DNA of 64,000 nt. Origin: Bacillus methanolicus. Its GTDB lineage: Bacteria; Bacillota; Bacilli; Bacillales; Cytobacillaceae. The notes beneath the pieces were generated by a model. The model searched no databases and was not told where the DNA came from. It saw only the letters and a program-made list of their open reading frames with translations. The first letter of the stretch is position 1; each line of letters begins with the position of its first letter. A program made the position numbers and the translations under genes. Below are positions 25,111 to 34,213 of the stretch, piece after piece. The stretch is from assembly GCF_028888695.1 (NCBI RefSeq), contig NZ_PNFF01000002.1, positions 705,001-769,000 of the forward strand. Direction: 5' to 3'.

Positions 25111-27234
25111 ATGTATATTTCTGCAAGAGAAAGACTGATACTTGAAATCCTGCTGGCAAAAAATGAAGAAATGACTGTCAGGGATCTTGCGGATGAAATT
25201 GATGTAAGCGTCCGTACGATTCATAGAGACTTAAAAGGAATTGAAAACATTTTAAAGGAATACGGTCTGAGTTTAGTCAAAAAATCAGGAGTCGGCATTC
25301 AAATTATTGGTGACAAGGAAAAGGTCGAAGAGTTAAAACTTACTCTTTTTAATCTATCATACAATGAATATACGCCTGATGAACGTCAGACGATTCTTTT
25401 ATGTACTTTATTGGAATCAACTGAACCTGTTAAGCTCATTTCCTTGGCTAATGATTTAAACGTGACAATTGCAACAATTAGCAACGATTTAACGAAATTA
25501 GAGGAACGATTAAGGAATTTCAATTTGTCGCTAATGAGAAAAAGAGGCTACGGTGTTGAAATTATTGGTACTGAAACAGCGAAAAGAAGAGCGATGAGCA
25601 GCATCATCGCTGAGAATCTCAATGAAGTAGAATTTTTGTCCTTGGTGAGAGAGAACATTCAAAAAAAATCAACTCACCAAACAGATTCCATTTCTGAAAG
25701 ACTATTAGGTCTTGTTGAGAAGAAAAAACTTCTCATTGTTGAGAAAACAATTGAAGAAATCAACGAAGAGTTGCCATATTCAATAGCGGACAGTGCCTAT
25801 ATCGGTTTAGTCGTCCATTTAGCATTGGCCATTGAACGCATTTTACAAGGAGAAAACATCAATATAGATCAAGTATATTTAGAAAGCTTGCAAGCTGCTC
25901 CGGAATACAAAATAGCTGAAAAAATTGTTCATAAATTATCAAAAGTTTTCAAAGTACCAATTCCGGTTGCTGAAGTTGGCTATATCACTATGCATTTGCA
26001 AGGAGCAAAATTGAGGCATGATAAAGAGTACCTCATTGAAGAGTCCGGTCTAAAAGTGGCAATGAACGCGAAAAACCTTATACGGTTTGTAGAGGATCAA
26101 GTAAATGTCGAATTAACTAGCAACGTTGATCTTTTTCAAGGGCTGGTCGCTCACTTAAAACCGGCACTTTATCGAATAAAACAGAATATGGGAATTACGA
26201 ATCCATTACTGCAAAAAATTCAGGAAGACTACGAAGATCTGTTCGTTATCGTGAAAGAAGGAGCAGAGGAAGTCTTTCCGGATTTGTCTATACCGGATGA
26301 AGAGATCGGTTATTTGGTCATGCATTTTGGTTCCGCTTTATTGGGGAACAAGAAAGCTGAAGATTTAAGTGCTTTAATTATTTGCTCAAGCGGCATTGGC
26401 ACATCGAAAATGCTGGCGACAAGACTTAAACAGGAATTACCCGAAATAAAGACACTTAAAAATGTTTCTTTATTTGAATTAAATCAAGTTAATATAGATG
26501 ATTTTCATTTGGTCATTTCTACGATAAACCTGCCTAATTTTCAAAGAGAGTATATCGTAGTCAGTCCAATTTTGACAAAAGAGGAAATAAAAAAGCTTAG
26601 AAATTATATCCATAATCGCATTTACAATGAGGATATAAATAGGAAAGCTTCACTAATGGATCGCAAGCTCCCTAATTCGATACATGCAGAAAGAACGATC
26701 GAAAGAATGGAAAGCATTCATCAATACACAGCAACAATCTCCACTGTTTTAAAAGGATTTCAAGTGCTGGCTGCAACTGCTTCTCAGACGGCTGATCAAG
26801 TGTTAAAAGAAGCTTGTAAGTTTTTATATAAACAAGGTGTCATAAGGGATGTTGAGTTATTAATAAAAGCTTTATTGGAACGTGAAAAACTGGGCGGATT
26901 AGGGATACCTGATACTAAATTGGTTTTGTATCATTCCCGAAGTGAATATGTAGCACGTCCTTCCTTTACAATCTTAAGGTTAACGAAACCATTGCAAGTA
27001 AAAGCGATGGACCAATCCGAAATGGAAGCAGAAACCATCCTTTTATTATTATCACCTCAGCATTTATCAAGTCAGGGATTAGAAGTCTTAAGTTTTATTA
27101 GCACATTAATTATTGAAAATGAACAGAGTATAAAATTATTTGAATCGAAAAATGCTCATGACATTTCTTCTTATTTGGCTGCCAAATTTGTACAATTTTT
27201 TGATGAAAAATTAAATGAACTAAGGAGTGTATAA
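25111..27234 (+). CDS. mtlR: Mannitol operon transcriptional activator MtlR
   Basis: A 707-residue PTS-controlled activator. In order: DeoR-type helix-turn-helix (MTVRDLADEIDVSVRTIHRD), a second HTH, two PRD domains with regulatory histidines (IGLVVHLALAIE near 235 and VGYITMHLQG near 292; YLVMHFGSALL), a IIB-like domain with ALIICSSGIGTSKML, and a C-terminal IIA-like domain ending FDEKLNEL. Phosphorylation of PRD and IIB-like residues sets activity. ATG 25111 is chosen (MYISARERL), with GTGGAGTG upstream. It is followed at 2 nt by mtlF. Confidence 0.95.
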   Translation: MYISARERLILEILLAKNEEMTVRDLADEIDVSVRTIHRDLKGIENILKEYGLSLVKKSGVGIQIIGDKEKVEELKLTLFNLSYNEYTPDERQTILLCTLLESTEPVKLISLANDLNVTIATISNDLTKLEERLRNFNLSLMRKRGYGVEIIGTETAKRRAMSSIIAENLNEVEFLSLVRENIQKKSTHQTDSISERLLGLVEKKKLLIVEKTIEEINEELPYSIADSAYIGLVVHLALAIERILQGENINIDQVYLESLQAAPEYKIAEKIVHKLSKVFKVPIPVAEVGYITMHLQGAKLRHDKEYLIEESGLKVAMNAKNLIRFVEDQVNVELTSNVDLFQGLVAHLKPALYRIKQNMGITNPLLQKIQEDYEDLFVIVKEGAEEVFPDLSIPDEEIGYLVMHFGSALLGNKKAEDLSALIICSSGIGTSKMLATRLKQELPEIKTLKNVSLFELNQVNIDDFHLVISTINLPNFQREYIVVSPILTKEEIKKLRNYIHNRIYNEDINRKASLMDRKLPNSIHAERTIERMESIHQYTATISTVLKGFQVLAATASQTADQVLKEACKFLYKQGVIRDVELLIKALLEREKLGGLGIPDTKLVLYHSRSEYVARPSFTILRLTKPLQVKAMDQSEMEAETILLLLSPQHLSSQGLEVLSFISTLIIENEQSIKLFESKNAHDISSYLAAKFVQFFDEKLNELRSV

Positions 27235-27235
27235 C

Positions 27236-27673
27236 ATGGCATTACCAATCTTATCACCAGAAAATATCTTATTAAATGCTGAAATTGAAAATAAAGAAAG
27301 TGCCATTCGATTAACTGGAAATGTATTAGTGGAAAATGGGTATGTAGATTCAGCATACATTGAAAAAATGCTGGAAAGAGAGGAGTTAAGCTCTACTTAT
27401 ATGGGGAACTTTGTTGCCATTCCACATGGTACGGAGGACGCTAAACAGTCTGTAAACGAATCTGGAATTGCGATTATCCAAGTTCCTGGCGGTGTAGATT
27501 TTGGCAACGGCAACATTGTTAAATTATTAATCGGGATTGCCGGCAAAGGAGATGAACATTTAGAGATACTATCAAAAATTGCGATTGTTCTATCAGAAGA
27601 AGAGAATGTGATGAAGATCGTAAACGCGTCTTCAAAAGAAGAGATTCTAGCAATCTTTGAAGGAGTGAACTAA
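27236..27673 (+). CDS. mtlF: PTS mannitol-specific enzyme IIA
   Basis: A 145-residue cytosolic phosphocarrier. The phosphoryl histidine sits in FVAIPHGTEDAKQSV (near 60-66). It passes phosphate from HPr to the IIB domain of MtlA. Start ATG 27236 follows TAAGGAGTG, which overlaps the end of mtlR. mtlD begins 2 nt after its stop. Confidence 0.96.
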   Translation: MALPILSPENILLNAEIENKESAIRLTGNVLVENGYVDSAYIEKMLEREELSSTYMGNFVAIPHGTEDAKQSVNESGIAIIQVPGGVDFGNGNIVKLLIGIAGKGDEHLEILSKIAIVLSEEENVMKIVNASSKEEILAIFEGVN

Positions 27674-27674
27674 C

Positions 27675-28832
27675 ATGCTGGCTGTCCATTTCGGAGCAGG
27701 AAATATCGGCAGAGGTTTTATCGGCAGTCTCTTATACCAATCAGGTTATCAAACATGCTTTGTTGATGTAAACAGTGAAATCGTTGATTTAATAAATCAA
27801 AAGCAGGAATATCGGGTGGTTCTTGCTGATCATTCCAAAGATGAGCTAATCATCAAAAATGTACGTGCGATTAATAGCCGGAAGAATCCTGATAAAGTGA
27901 TTGACGCGATTGCCAAGGCTGAATTGGTTACAACTGCAGTAGGCCCGAATATTTTGCCGCATATCGCCGGTGTTATTGCGGAAGGATTGCGAAAAAGAAT
28001 TCAAACAACGGATCAGCCATTAAATATCATTGCCTGCGAAAATATGATTGGGGGCAGCACTTTACTTAAAGAAAAAGTCTATGAAAAAATGAATAAAGAA
28101 GAAAAAGAAATTTTTGATCAACGCTTTGGCTTCCCGGATGCGGCCGTTGACCGAATTGTGCCAAATCAATCGAATGAAGACAAATTAATGGTGATGGTTG
28201 AACCGTTTTATGAATGGGCGGTAGATCAAACAAAAATTGTTGGAGAAAAGCCGCCTGTCGAGGGAATTACGTTTGTAAACGATTTAAAGCCTTACATTGA
28301 AAGAAAATTGTTTACTGTTAACACAGGACATGCTGTAGCAGCGTATTTTGGCTATTATGCCGGCATCCAAACAATCAATGAAGCAATGGAAAAAGAAGAA
28401 ATCAAGACTCTTGTAGAGAAAACTCTTCAAGAAACAGGATTATTGCTGGTGAAAAAATACAACTTCGAGATGGAAAATCATCAACAATATATTTCTAAAA
28501 TTATCAATAGATTTTCCAATCCGTATATTTCAGATGAAGTAACAAGGGTGGGTCGTTCTCCAATCCGCAAGCTTGGTCCGAATGATCGGTTAGTAAGCCC
28601 GGCTAAACAATTTGCAGAAATCGTTGGCGATCAGCCTGTTTACTTAGCAAAAAGCATTGCAGCTGCTTTGTTATATGACTTTCCACAAGATGCGGAAGCG
28701 GTTGAAATCCAAGAAAGCATCAATAATAACGGATTAGAGTACACGATTGAAAAATATACTCAGCTGGACAAAGACTCAAATTTAGCAAAATTAATCATAG
28801 AGCAATACAATTTATTAAAGGGCGAGAACTAA
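27675..28832 (+). CDS. mtlD: Mannitol-1-phosphate 5-dehydrogenase
   Basis: A 385-residue NAD-dependent enzyme turning mannitol-1-phosphate into fructose-6-phosphate. The N-terminal Rossmann motif is HFGAGNIGRGFIG. Further marks are ACENMIGGSTLL (near 120) and the polyol dehydrogenase helix with KLFTVNTGHAVAAYFGY (near 212), which holds the catalytic lysine region. ATG 27675 follows GAAGGAGTG. It completes the operon. Confidence 0.96.
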   Translation: MLAVHFGAGNIGRGFIGSLLYQSGYQTCFVDVNSEIVDLINQKQEYRVVLADHSKDELIIKNVRAINSRKNPDKVIDAIAKAELVTTAVGPNILPHIAGVIAEGLRKRIQTTDQPLNIIACENMIGGSTLLKEKVYEKMNKEEKEIFDQRFGFPDAAVDRIVPNQSNEDKLMVMVEPFYEWAVDQTKIVGEKPPVEGITFVNDLKPYIERKLFTVNTGHAVAAYFGYYAGIQTINEAMEKEEIKTLVEKTLQETGLLLVKKYNFEMENHQQYISKIINRFSNPYISDEVTRVGRSPIRKLGPNDRLVSPAKQFAEIVGDQPVYLAKSIAAALLYDFPQDAEAVEIQESINNNGLEYTIEKYTQLDKDSNLAKLIIEQYNLLKGEN

Positions 28833-29036
28833 AATAAAGGTTATTCCGCTACAAGATTTAATGTTAAATAAATATAATTTACAATTCCTCTTTTGCTGTA
28901 ATGCAAGAGAGGTTATTTTATTTAAAATAATGCAGATAAGTTTTAGATAAAGAAATTATTATACAGGAATTTACCAACAATGTATGGAAATAGGTTAGTG
29001 CTTAGTAAAGTTTGAAAGTGGAAGGGGAGTTCTACC

Positions 29037-29201
29037 GTGGAAATTATTATACCTTTATTATCTTTTGCATTGCTGGTGTTTATATTTTATTGGGTACATA
29101 TTATTAAAGTCAATTCTGATGAGCAAGTTAAACAAAATAAAGAGATCATTTCCTTGTTAAAAAAAATTTATGATAACACAACAAATAGTGGCTTCCATTA
29201 A
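29037..29201 (+). CDS. Small membrane protein, unknown
   Basis: A 54-residue peptide starting at GTG 29037 behind AAGGGGAG. Residues 2-22 form one membrane helix (IIIPLLSFALLVFIFYWVHI), followed by a charged tail with EQVKQNKEIISLLKKIYDN that may form a short coiled helix. It is missed by length-limited gene finders. It lies 70 bp before the IS21 element, which may have separated it from former neighbours. Confidence 0.65.
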   Translation: MEIIIPLLSFALLVFIFYWVHIIKVNSDEQVKQNKEIISLLKKIYDNTTNSGFH

Positions 29202-29303
29202 ATAGTGCGACACTGCAAGATCAGTATCGTCTTTTTTGTTGAATCATTCGGTGTGACCGTCAAGTGAAATATTACAATTTCCGATAATTAATTTTTTACA
29301 CTT

Positions 29304-30050
29304 TTAATTAAATATAGAGGATCTATGTTTCATTCTATAACTATCTTCATTTAGGTGAATAATTTCAGCTTTATGAAGAATTCTATCTAAGATGGCAGTG
29401 GTAATCGCTGGATCACCTAATAATTCCCCCCATTCCTTTGGCGCTTTATTAGATGTTAGTATAATAGACGACTTATTATATAAATCGTTAATTAGGTGGA
29501 AGAATAAGTTAGCTTCATGTTGGTCCATGGCCATAAACATAAGATCATCTATAATAATCAAATCTGCACTTCGGATTCTTTTTATTTTTGTTTGAGATTT
29601 ACGTGAAATTTCTTCTGTTTTCAATGTATGTATCAGCTCTCCCATTGTAATAAACATCACTTTATAGCCTTGATTTATAGCTACAAATCCTAAACCCACC
29701 GCCAAGTGGGTCTTTCCGACACCTGGCGGTCCAAGGAAAATGATGTTATACAATTGTTCAATCCATGTTAATTCCTTAAGTTGATTCAATTGCTTCCTGC
29801 TTAATGATTGTTGCTCCTCTAAATTAAATTCATCTATTGTTCTTTGAAACGGAAAATTTGCCCACTTTAGTCGCTTTTCTAACTGCTTTTCTTCCCTTCT
29901 TTTTTGCTCGTATTCTAAAATGCAATTAAGAAAAGTGAGATATGAGGAATCGTTCGTTTCGGCTTCTTTAACTAAAGTTGGCAAATAATGAGCCGTTTCC
30001 TTCAAACGAAGAGCTTTTAAAAGCTCTTGTGATTTTGATAATGAGTTCAT
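29304..30050 (-). CDS. istB: IS21 helper ATPase IstB
   Basis: A 248-residue AAA+ ATPase that selects target DNA and stimulates the IstA transposase. Walker A is FLGPPGVGKTHLAVGL (near 107-122), Walker B is DLIIIDDLMFM (near 162) and sensor-1 lies in SSIILTSNKAPKEW. Its ATG overlaps the istA stop by 4 nt. Full length and apparently intact. Confidence 0.95.
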   Translation of the reverse strand: MNSLSKSQELLKALRLKETAHYLPTLVKEAETNDSSYLTFLNCILEYEQKRREEKQLEKRLKWANFPFQRTIDEFNLEEQQSLSRKQLNQLKELTWIEQLYNIIFLGPPGVGKTHLAVGLGFVAINQGYKVMFITMGELIHTLKTEEISRKSQTKIKRIRSADLIIIDDLMFMAMDQHEANLFFHLINDLYNKSSIILTSNKAPKEWGELLGDPAITTAILDRILHKAEIIHLNEDSYRMKHRSSIFN

Positions 30051-31606
30051 TTTTGCCCCTCCAATACAGATATGTATTTATTCACATCACGTTTTTGCGT
30101 ATTGATTTGGTTGATTTGATTTTTACGTTCCACAACTGGTATTACCACTTGTTCCTTATCCTTACTGCTGCTGTTTATTTGTTTTTGTTGTTGAAGGTAC
30201 TGAGCCATATCGGTAAAGTCGGTTGCTGTATAAAGCTTTTTATTCATGCATTCCTCCAAAGCTTTATCCACTACGGACTGCTTTATTAATCGGATTTGCT
30301 TCAAAATAATTTGTAATTGGTCCCGTATATAACGAGGTTTCTTTTTTCGAATTTCTTGTAAATAGGATTTGGCAAGTTCAGAATTTGTGAAATAACGTGA
30401 GACCGTTTCAATATAAGCATCAATACCTTTTGTTCGGTCTCGTGTATGCTGACGATCTTGGATTAATTGTCCTTTGCCAGGGAATATTTTATGTTTAGCT
30501 ATCAAAGGACCGTCTGCTTTTTCATAAATAAACAAGTATCCATCAGATTCAGTTATATAAACTTCTTTTTGTTTGTTATATGTCCCAAGAGGGACTGAAT
30601 AACGATTTGATTGATATCGTATAGTGTTGTCTTTACGAACAGCCCTTGTTATACTGGAGTAAGGATTTAAGTTAGATAATTTGTTGAGGACTGGTCTTAA
30701 GTATTGCTTTTCTTTCTGAAATACTTCGACTGGTCTTTTTTTCGTTGTATTGTGTATTTTATAATTACCAGTGCGGTTCAGCCATTCCCAGCCCGCCTCA
30801 TTCCATTCATCAATATTTGTGAATTCCCGATGTTTAGCAAAGTTATGTTTGATATATCCTACAACATTTTCAATTTTCCCTTTGCTTTCCGGATCAGCTT
30901 TACGGCAAACTCTCAATTTTAATTTTCTTTCTTGTCGATAGGATTCAAACTCCTTTGTTAATATGAGATCTCCACCATTTTCACTAACAAGTATTAATGA
31001 ATCCTGGTCATAAACAATTTCACGAGGGATGCCCCCAAACCATTGAAATGCATTTTCGTGACAACGTATGACATCACGAGTAGTAAAAGGTCGATCTAAC
31101 CATTCCATATATTTATATCGTGAATGGGAAAGTACAAACGCTATAAAATATAGTTTTACTTTTTTCTTCCCTCGCGTATATTGATGAGTCTCCCCAAAAT
31201 CAACTTGGACTTGTTCTCCCATTTCTACTTCTGGAACAGCTTCATAAGATCTGGGGAGTGTTTCCTTTGTAATTCCGTAATGAATCCTCAGTTCACGAAC
31301 ATAGGACCTAACGGTACCTTCGGAAACTTCCAAACTTGAATATCTTTCCTTTAACCAATCTTCCACTTGGGCAGCTGACATGTCAGGATGCTCATTAAGC
31401 CAAGTTAATATTTGGCTTTTATAAGGATCTAACTTTTTAGATCTTGTATTAGTAGAGTCAATCCATTCAACCATCTCCTTAGGGTTTTGATTAAGATACC
31501 GGTACAGTGTGGGCCTGGAGATTCCTAACTTCTTAGCCACTTTAGCCTTACTGAACCCCAATTCCAATAATTGTCGTATCTCTACATACACTTCAAACTT
31601 GTCCAC
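30047..31606 (-). CDS. istA: IS21-family transposase IstA
   Basis: A 519-residue DDE transposase. The N-terminal helix-turn-helix is GFSKAKVAKKLGISRPTLYRY. The catalytic core has VQVDFGETHQY (first Asp), EIVYDQDSLILV (second Asp) and ADPESKGKIENVVGYIKHNF (Glu). The C-terminal DNA-binding part follows. It shows no frame break, so the element may still be active together with IstB. Confidence 0.95.
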   Translation of the reverse strand: MDKFEVYVEIRQLLELGFSKAKVAKKLGISRPTLYRYLNQNPKEMVEWIDSTNTRSKKLDPYKSQILTWLNEHPDMSAAQVEDWLKERYSSLEVSEGTVRSYVRELRIHYGITKETLPRSYEAVPEVEMGEQVQVDFGETHQYTRGKKKVKLYFIAFVLSHSRYKYMEWLDRPFTTRDVIRCHENAFQWFGGIPREIVYDQDSLILVSENGGDLILTKEFESYRQERKLKLRVCRKADPESKGKIENVVGYIKHNFAKHREFTNIDEWNEAGWEWLNRTGNYKIHNTTKKRPVEVFQKEKQYLRPVLNKLSNLNPYSSITRAVRKDNTIRYQSNRYSVPLGTYNKQKEVYITESDGYLFIYEKADGPLIAKHKIFPGKGQLIQDRQHTRDRTKGIDAYIETVSRYFTNSELAKSYLQEIRKKKPRYIRDQLQIILKQIRLIKQSVVDKALEECMNKKLYTATDFTDMAQYLQQQKQINSSSKDKEQVVIPVVERKNQINQINTQKRDVNKYISVLEGQK

Positions 31607-31723
31607 CTTTCAAATCCTCCATCACCGTTAATATCTCGACAATAAAAATACTAACAGCGATAGAAAACTATTTTAATAGTTTGAACATGAAATGTGTAAA
31701 ATTTTATTTATCGGAAACTGTCA

Positions 31724-31872
31724 ATTATATTTTATCGGTTACATTCGGGCAGCATTATGCTAAATATTGTTGCAGAAGTTGCTCGAAAATATCCTACAAC
31801 GGGTAGGATTACATTTGATAGATTGGAGTTGTGTAAAATTGATAAAACATAACGTTGATTTTTAGGTAATTT
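31724..31872. other. Short flank with a gene fragment
   Basis: A 31-codon frame (MLNIVAEVARKYPTTGRITF…) begins near 31754 and could be the tail of a gene cut by the IS21 insertion. Family unknown. Confidence 0.3.
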
Positions 31873-31897
31873 AAAACGCCTTTAGTAAGGCGTTTTA
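31873..31897. terminator. Hairpin after the minus-strand membrane gene
   Basis: AAAACGCC-tttagtaa-GGCGTTTT. It sits directly past the stop of the minus-strand gene and could act in both directions. Confidence 0.7.
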
Positions 31898-31898
31898 G

Positions 31899-32354
31899 TT
31901 AGTCTCCGCCGCCTCCACCATCTCCTCCGTCACTAGAATCACTTACGGAAGCATCTCCTCCACCCATACCATCAAAAAAGAAACTCCAAAAGCTAGATAA
32001 AGGGAGTGGATCAGTGATGTCTCCAAAGATAAAACTTAGGAAATAAAGAGAGCTCAATACGAGGTAAGCACCGATCTCCATAATCAGCCAATGGTTTAAA
32101 TGACCAAATGGCATTCCAAAGAGCAGGTTATCAATGAAGGTTAGCAGTAAAAACGAGATAAAAACAATAGAGATAAAGTAAAAATGTTTAAGAGAATACT
32201 TTACTCTTTTTCCAGGTAACATACGTTTTCTTTTTTGTAAACCATTAATTGGTAACTTACGTTTCTTTTTTCGTAAACCATTAATGAATAATGGACAGTA
32301 AAAGCACATAAGAGAAAATGTCAATACGGCTGCTCCGACAATTACTACATCCAT
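31899..32354 (-). CDS. Membrane protein with Gly/Asp-rich tail, unknown
   Basis: A 151-residue protein with three hydrophobic segments (VVIVGAAVLTFSLMCFYCPL; YFISIVFISFLLLTFIDNLL; LIMEIGAYLVLSSLYFLSF). A basic stretch with a near duplication (KKKRKLPINGLQKRKRMLP) follows the first helix, and the C-terminus is GGGDASVSDSSDGGDGGGGG. Gly/Asp-rich tails of this kind occur in small membrane proteins of unknown role. A run of eight G lies before the start but the spacing is long, so the true start may differ. Confidence 0.6.
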   Translation of the reverse strand: MDVVIVGAAVLTFSLMCFYCPLFINGLRKKKRKLPINGLQKRKRMLPGKRVKYSLKHFYFISIVFISFLLLTFIDNLLFGMPFGHLNHWLIMEIGAYLVLSSLYFLSFIFGDITDPLPLSSFWSFFFDGMGGGDASVSDSSDGGDGGGGGD

Positions 32355-32554
32355 AATATATTTGATTGCTATCCCCCCCCTTAGTTTCTTTCTATGCTTT
32401 TAAGGTTCATAAAAAGTTTCTTCCCTAAAATAGCCTTTTTTTTATTATACTACTCCATTAACTTCGTTTTATCTTAAATTTTAATAGAGATTTTATCGAA
32501 TTTTTAGCTGGAAGATAAGGGGTATTCGCTCTGAACCATGATCAAGGCAAGGTT

Positions 32555-32579
32555 ATGAGCCTTCATTTGGATTTATGAG
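32555..32579 (+). repeat. 20-bp tandem repeat array, left part (cut by the IS)
   Basis: One full unit, ATGAGCCTTCATTTGGATTT (32555-32574), and the first five bases ATGAG of the next (32575-32579). The array continues on the far side of the IS110-family element. Confidence 0.85.
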
Positions 32580-32692
32580 TTATCATGAACGAAACTAGCC
32601 CCATACTCGTAACAGCGTAGATTAATTTGGTACACTAATTGAAAGAAAAAACAAACCAAATCAGAGCTACATTACGGAAGGAGCTAGTTATT

Positions 32693-33814
32693 ATGAAGGA
32701 TACCATAAAATATGTTGGTTTAGACGTCTCAAAAGAAAAAATTGCTGTGGCAATTGCTGAAGAAGGAAGAAAGGATCCTGTTTACTGGGGCACCATCCCT
32801 CATACTCCAGAAGCGGTTAGGAAACTGGTCAGAAAACTTGGAGAACCTGCAAACCTTCGATTTTGTTATGAAGCAGGGCCTACTGGTTATCCACTTCACC
32901 GATTTTTACTTAGTTTAGGAGTGGAATGTGAAGTGATTGCACCTACCTTGATTCCAAAAAAACCTGGCGAGCGCGTGAAAACAGATCGGAGGGATGCTAT
33001 ACGGCTCGCACAGCTTTTCCGTGCGGGAGAGCTAACATCCGTGTATGTACCAACCCAAGAAGATGAAGCGCTTCGAGATTTAGTCCGAGCCCGTGAAGAT
33101 ACGAAAGAGGATGAGTTAAGGGCAAAGCATCGATTGACAAAATTTCTTTTGCGCCACGATATTAGACCTCCTAAAGGGGTTAAAAAGTGGACAGTACCGT
33201 ATAGAAATTGGTTGAATACCCTAAAGTTTGATCATACTCCATCCAGAATTGTCTACCAAGAATATATGTATCAACTCCATGAGATTGAGCAGCGATTGAA
33301 ACGGCTTGAAGAGGAAATTGAACGGCAGGCTACTGAAGGTTTCCATGCACCGATGATTCAGGCCCTTCAAACGTTAAGAGGGGTAGCCGTGATTACAGCT
33401 ACGAGTCTAGTCGCAGAAATTGGATCATTTGAAAGGTTTGCGTCACCCAAGCAGTTAATGGCATATGCGGGACTGGTTCCAAGTGAAAGTTCTAGTGGTG
33501 AAGTTAGAAAACAAGGGAAGATCACCAAGACAGGGAATCGTCATGTGCGTCGCCTATTAGTGGAAGCTGCATGGAGTTATCGATATCAACCAGCTGTAAA
33601 GGGAAAATTAAAGAAAAGACAAATGGGACAACCACCCGGTGTTTTAGACATGCCATGGAAGGCACAAAATCGGCTTCACAAAAAGTATTTTCGTCTACTA
33701 GCACGAGGAAAATCAAGTGGAAAAGCGATGACAGCCATTGCACGAGAATTAGCAGGATTTATTTGGGCGATCACTCAAGAAATCGATCGATTGCAAGCCA
33801 AATTAACGAGTTAA
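32693..33814 (+). CDS. IS110-family transposase (DEDD)
   Basis: A 373-residue recombinase. The N-terminal RuvC-like DEDD domain has YVGLDVSKEKIAVAIAEEG (first Asp), FCYEAGPTGYPL (Glu) and VKTDRRDAIRLAQLFRAGEL (Asp pair). A coiled segment near 200-235 links to the C-terminal Transposase_20 domain (LRGVAVITATSLVAEIGSFE; AYAGLVPSESSSGEVRKQGK with the nucleophilic serine region). ATG 32693 is chosen, with GGAAGGAGC upstream; an earlier in-frame start lacks this. It appears intact. It works with the RNA encoded downstream. Confidence 0.94.
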   Translation: MKDTIKYVGLDVSKEKIAVAIAEEGRKDPVYWGTIPHTPEAVRKLVRKLGEPANLRFCYEAGPTGYPLHRFLLSLGVECEVIAPTLIPKKPGERVKTDRRDAIRLAQLFRAGELTSVYVPTQEDEALRDLVRAREDTKEDELRAKHRLTKFLLRHDIRPPKGVKKWTVPYRNWLNTLKFDHTPSRIVYQEYMYQLHEIEQRLKRLEEEIERQATEGFHAPMIQALQTLRGVAVITATSLVAEIGSFERFASPKQLMAYAGLVPSESSSGEVRKQGKITKTGNRHVRRLLVEAAWSYRYQPAVKGKLKKRQMGQPPGVLDMPWKAQNRLHKKYFRLLARGKSSGKAMTAIARELAGFIWAITQEIDRLQAKLTS

Positions 33815-33879
33815 TCGAAGGGTTATTGAAAACTGGTCTACATTTAGCTTTATGAATCAAGGATAAAAGAAAAACTGAG

Positions 33880-34050
33880 AATAGGGCTCGGAGGCAAAGG
33901 AAACATCCGGTAAGGAGAACCCACGATAAAGGCTTGTGCCATGTCTCTATTAGACTAACGCACGATATGAGTTAGTGGAAGCTCCTTAGTACGGAAAGAT
34001 AAAATGTGAGAACCCACGGATATCAGAATGCTTACCGTTGTAGAGAGATT
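33880..34050 (+). ncRNA. Candidate bridge RNA / seekRNA of the IS110-type element
   Basis: Two internal loops can be drawn. Loop 1: CCAC (33921-33924) pairs with GTGG (33975-33978) and GTGC (33936-33939) with GCAC (33960-33963), leaving opposed 11-nt arms GATAAAGGCTT and GATATGAGTTA. TAAAGGCT in the first is complementary to the right target AGCCTTTA (34340-34347); TATGAG in the second is identical to the left target (32574-32579). Loop 2: ACGG (33991) with CCGT (34035) encloses GATAA and ATATCAG (34020-34026), which match the element's own ends (TTATC at 32580; ATATCAG at 34335). The direct repeat GAGAACCCACG occurs in both loops. The exact RNA ends are not known. Confidence 0.72.
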
Positions 34051-34110
34051 TTTGCCTTCGTGCCGTGCGCTTAGCCCAATCTGAATGAAAAAGAAAGGAG
34101 GAAATTCATC

Positions 34111-34213
34111 CCTTTTCAGCTTTTGATATCGTCTCAATTCAAAGATCGACCGTCAAGGAAAGCACTTGACAGTCAATCTTTGAATTGAGGTAGGGTAGTC
34201 AAGCTGAAAAAGG
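34111..34213. repeat. Long imperfect hairpin inside the element's 3' end
   Basis: The arms run for about 45 bp: CCTTTTCAGCTT and CTCAATTCAAAGAT on the left, ATCTTTGAATTGAG and AAGCTGAAAAAGG on the right, with GTCAAG / CTTGAC near the loop. It lies between the RNA candidate and the right subterminal repeat. The role is unknown. Confidence 0.75.

Larger units (their letters stand above)
29272..31723 (-). mobile_element. IS21-family insertion sequence
   Basis: About 2.45 kb holding istA and istB on the minus strand. Imperfect inverted ends are visible: TTACAATTTCCGATAATTAA at the left and, read in reverse complement, TGACAGTTTCCGATAAATAA at the right. The extents are judged from these ends; I could not make out a clear target duplication. 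Confidence 0.78.

Noticed and set aside
32639-32692. Longer start for the IS110 transposase
   Set aside because: The extra residues do not belong to the DEDD domain, and GGAAGGAGC points to ATG 32693.
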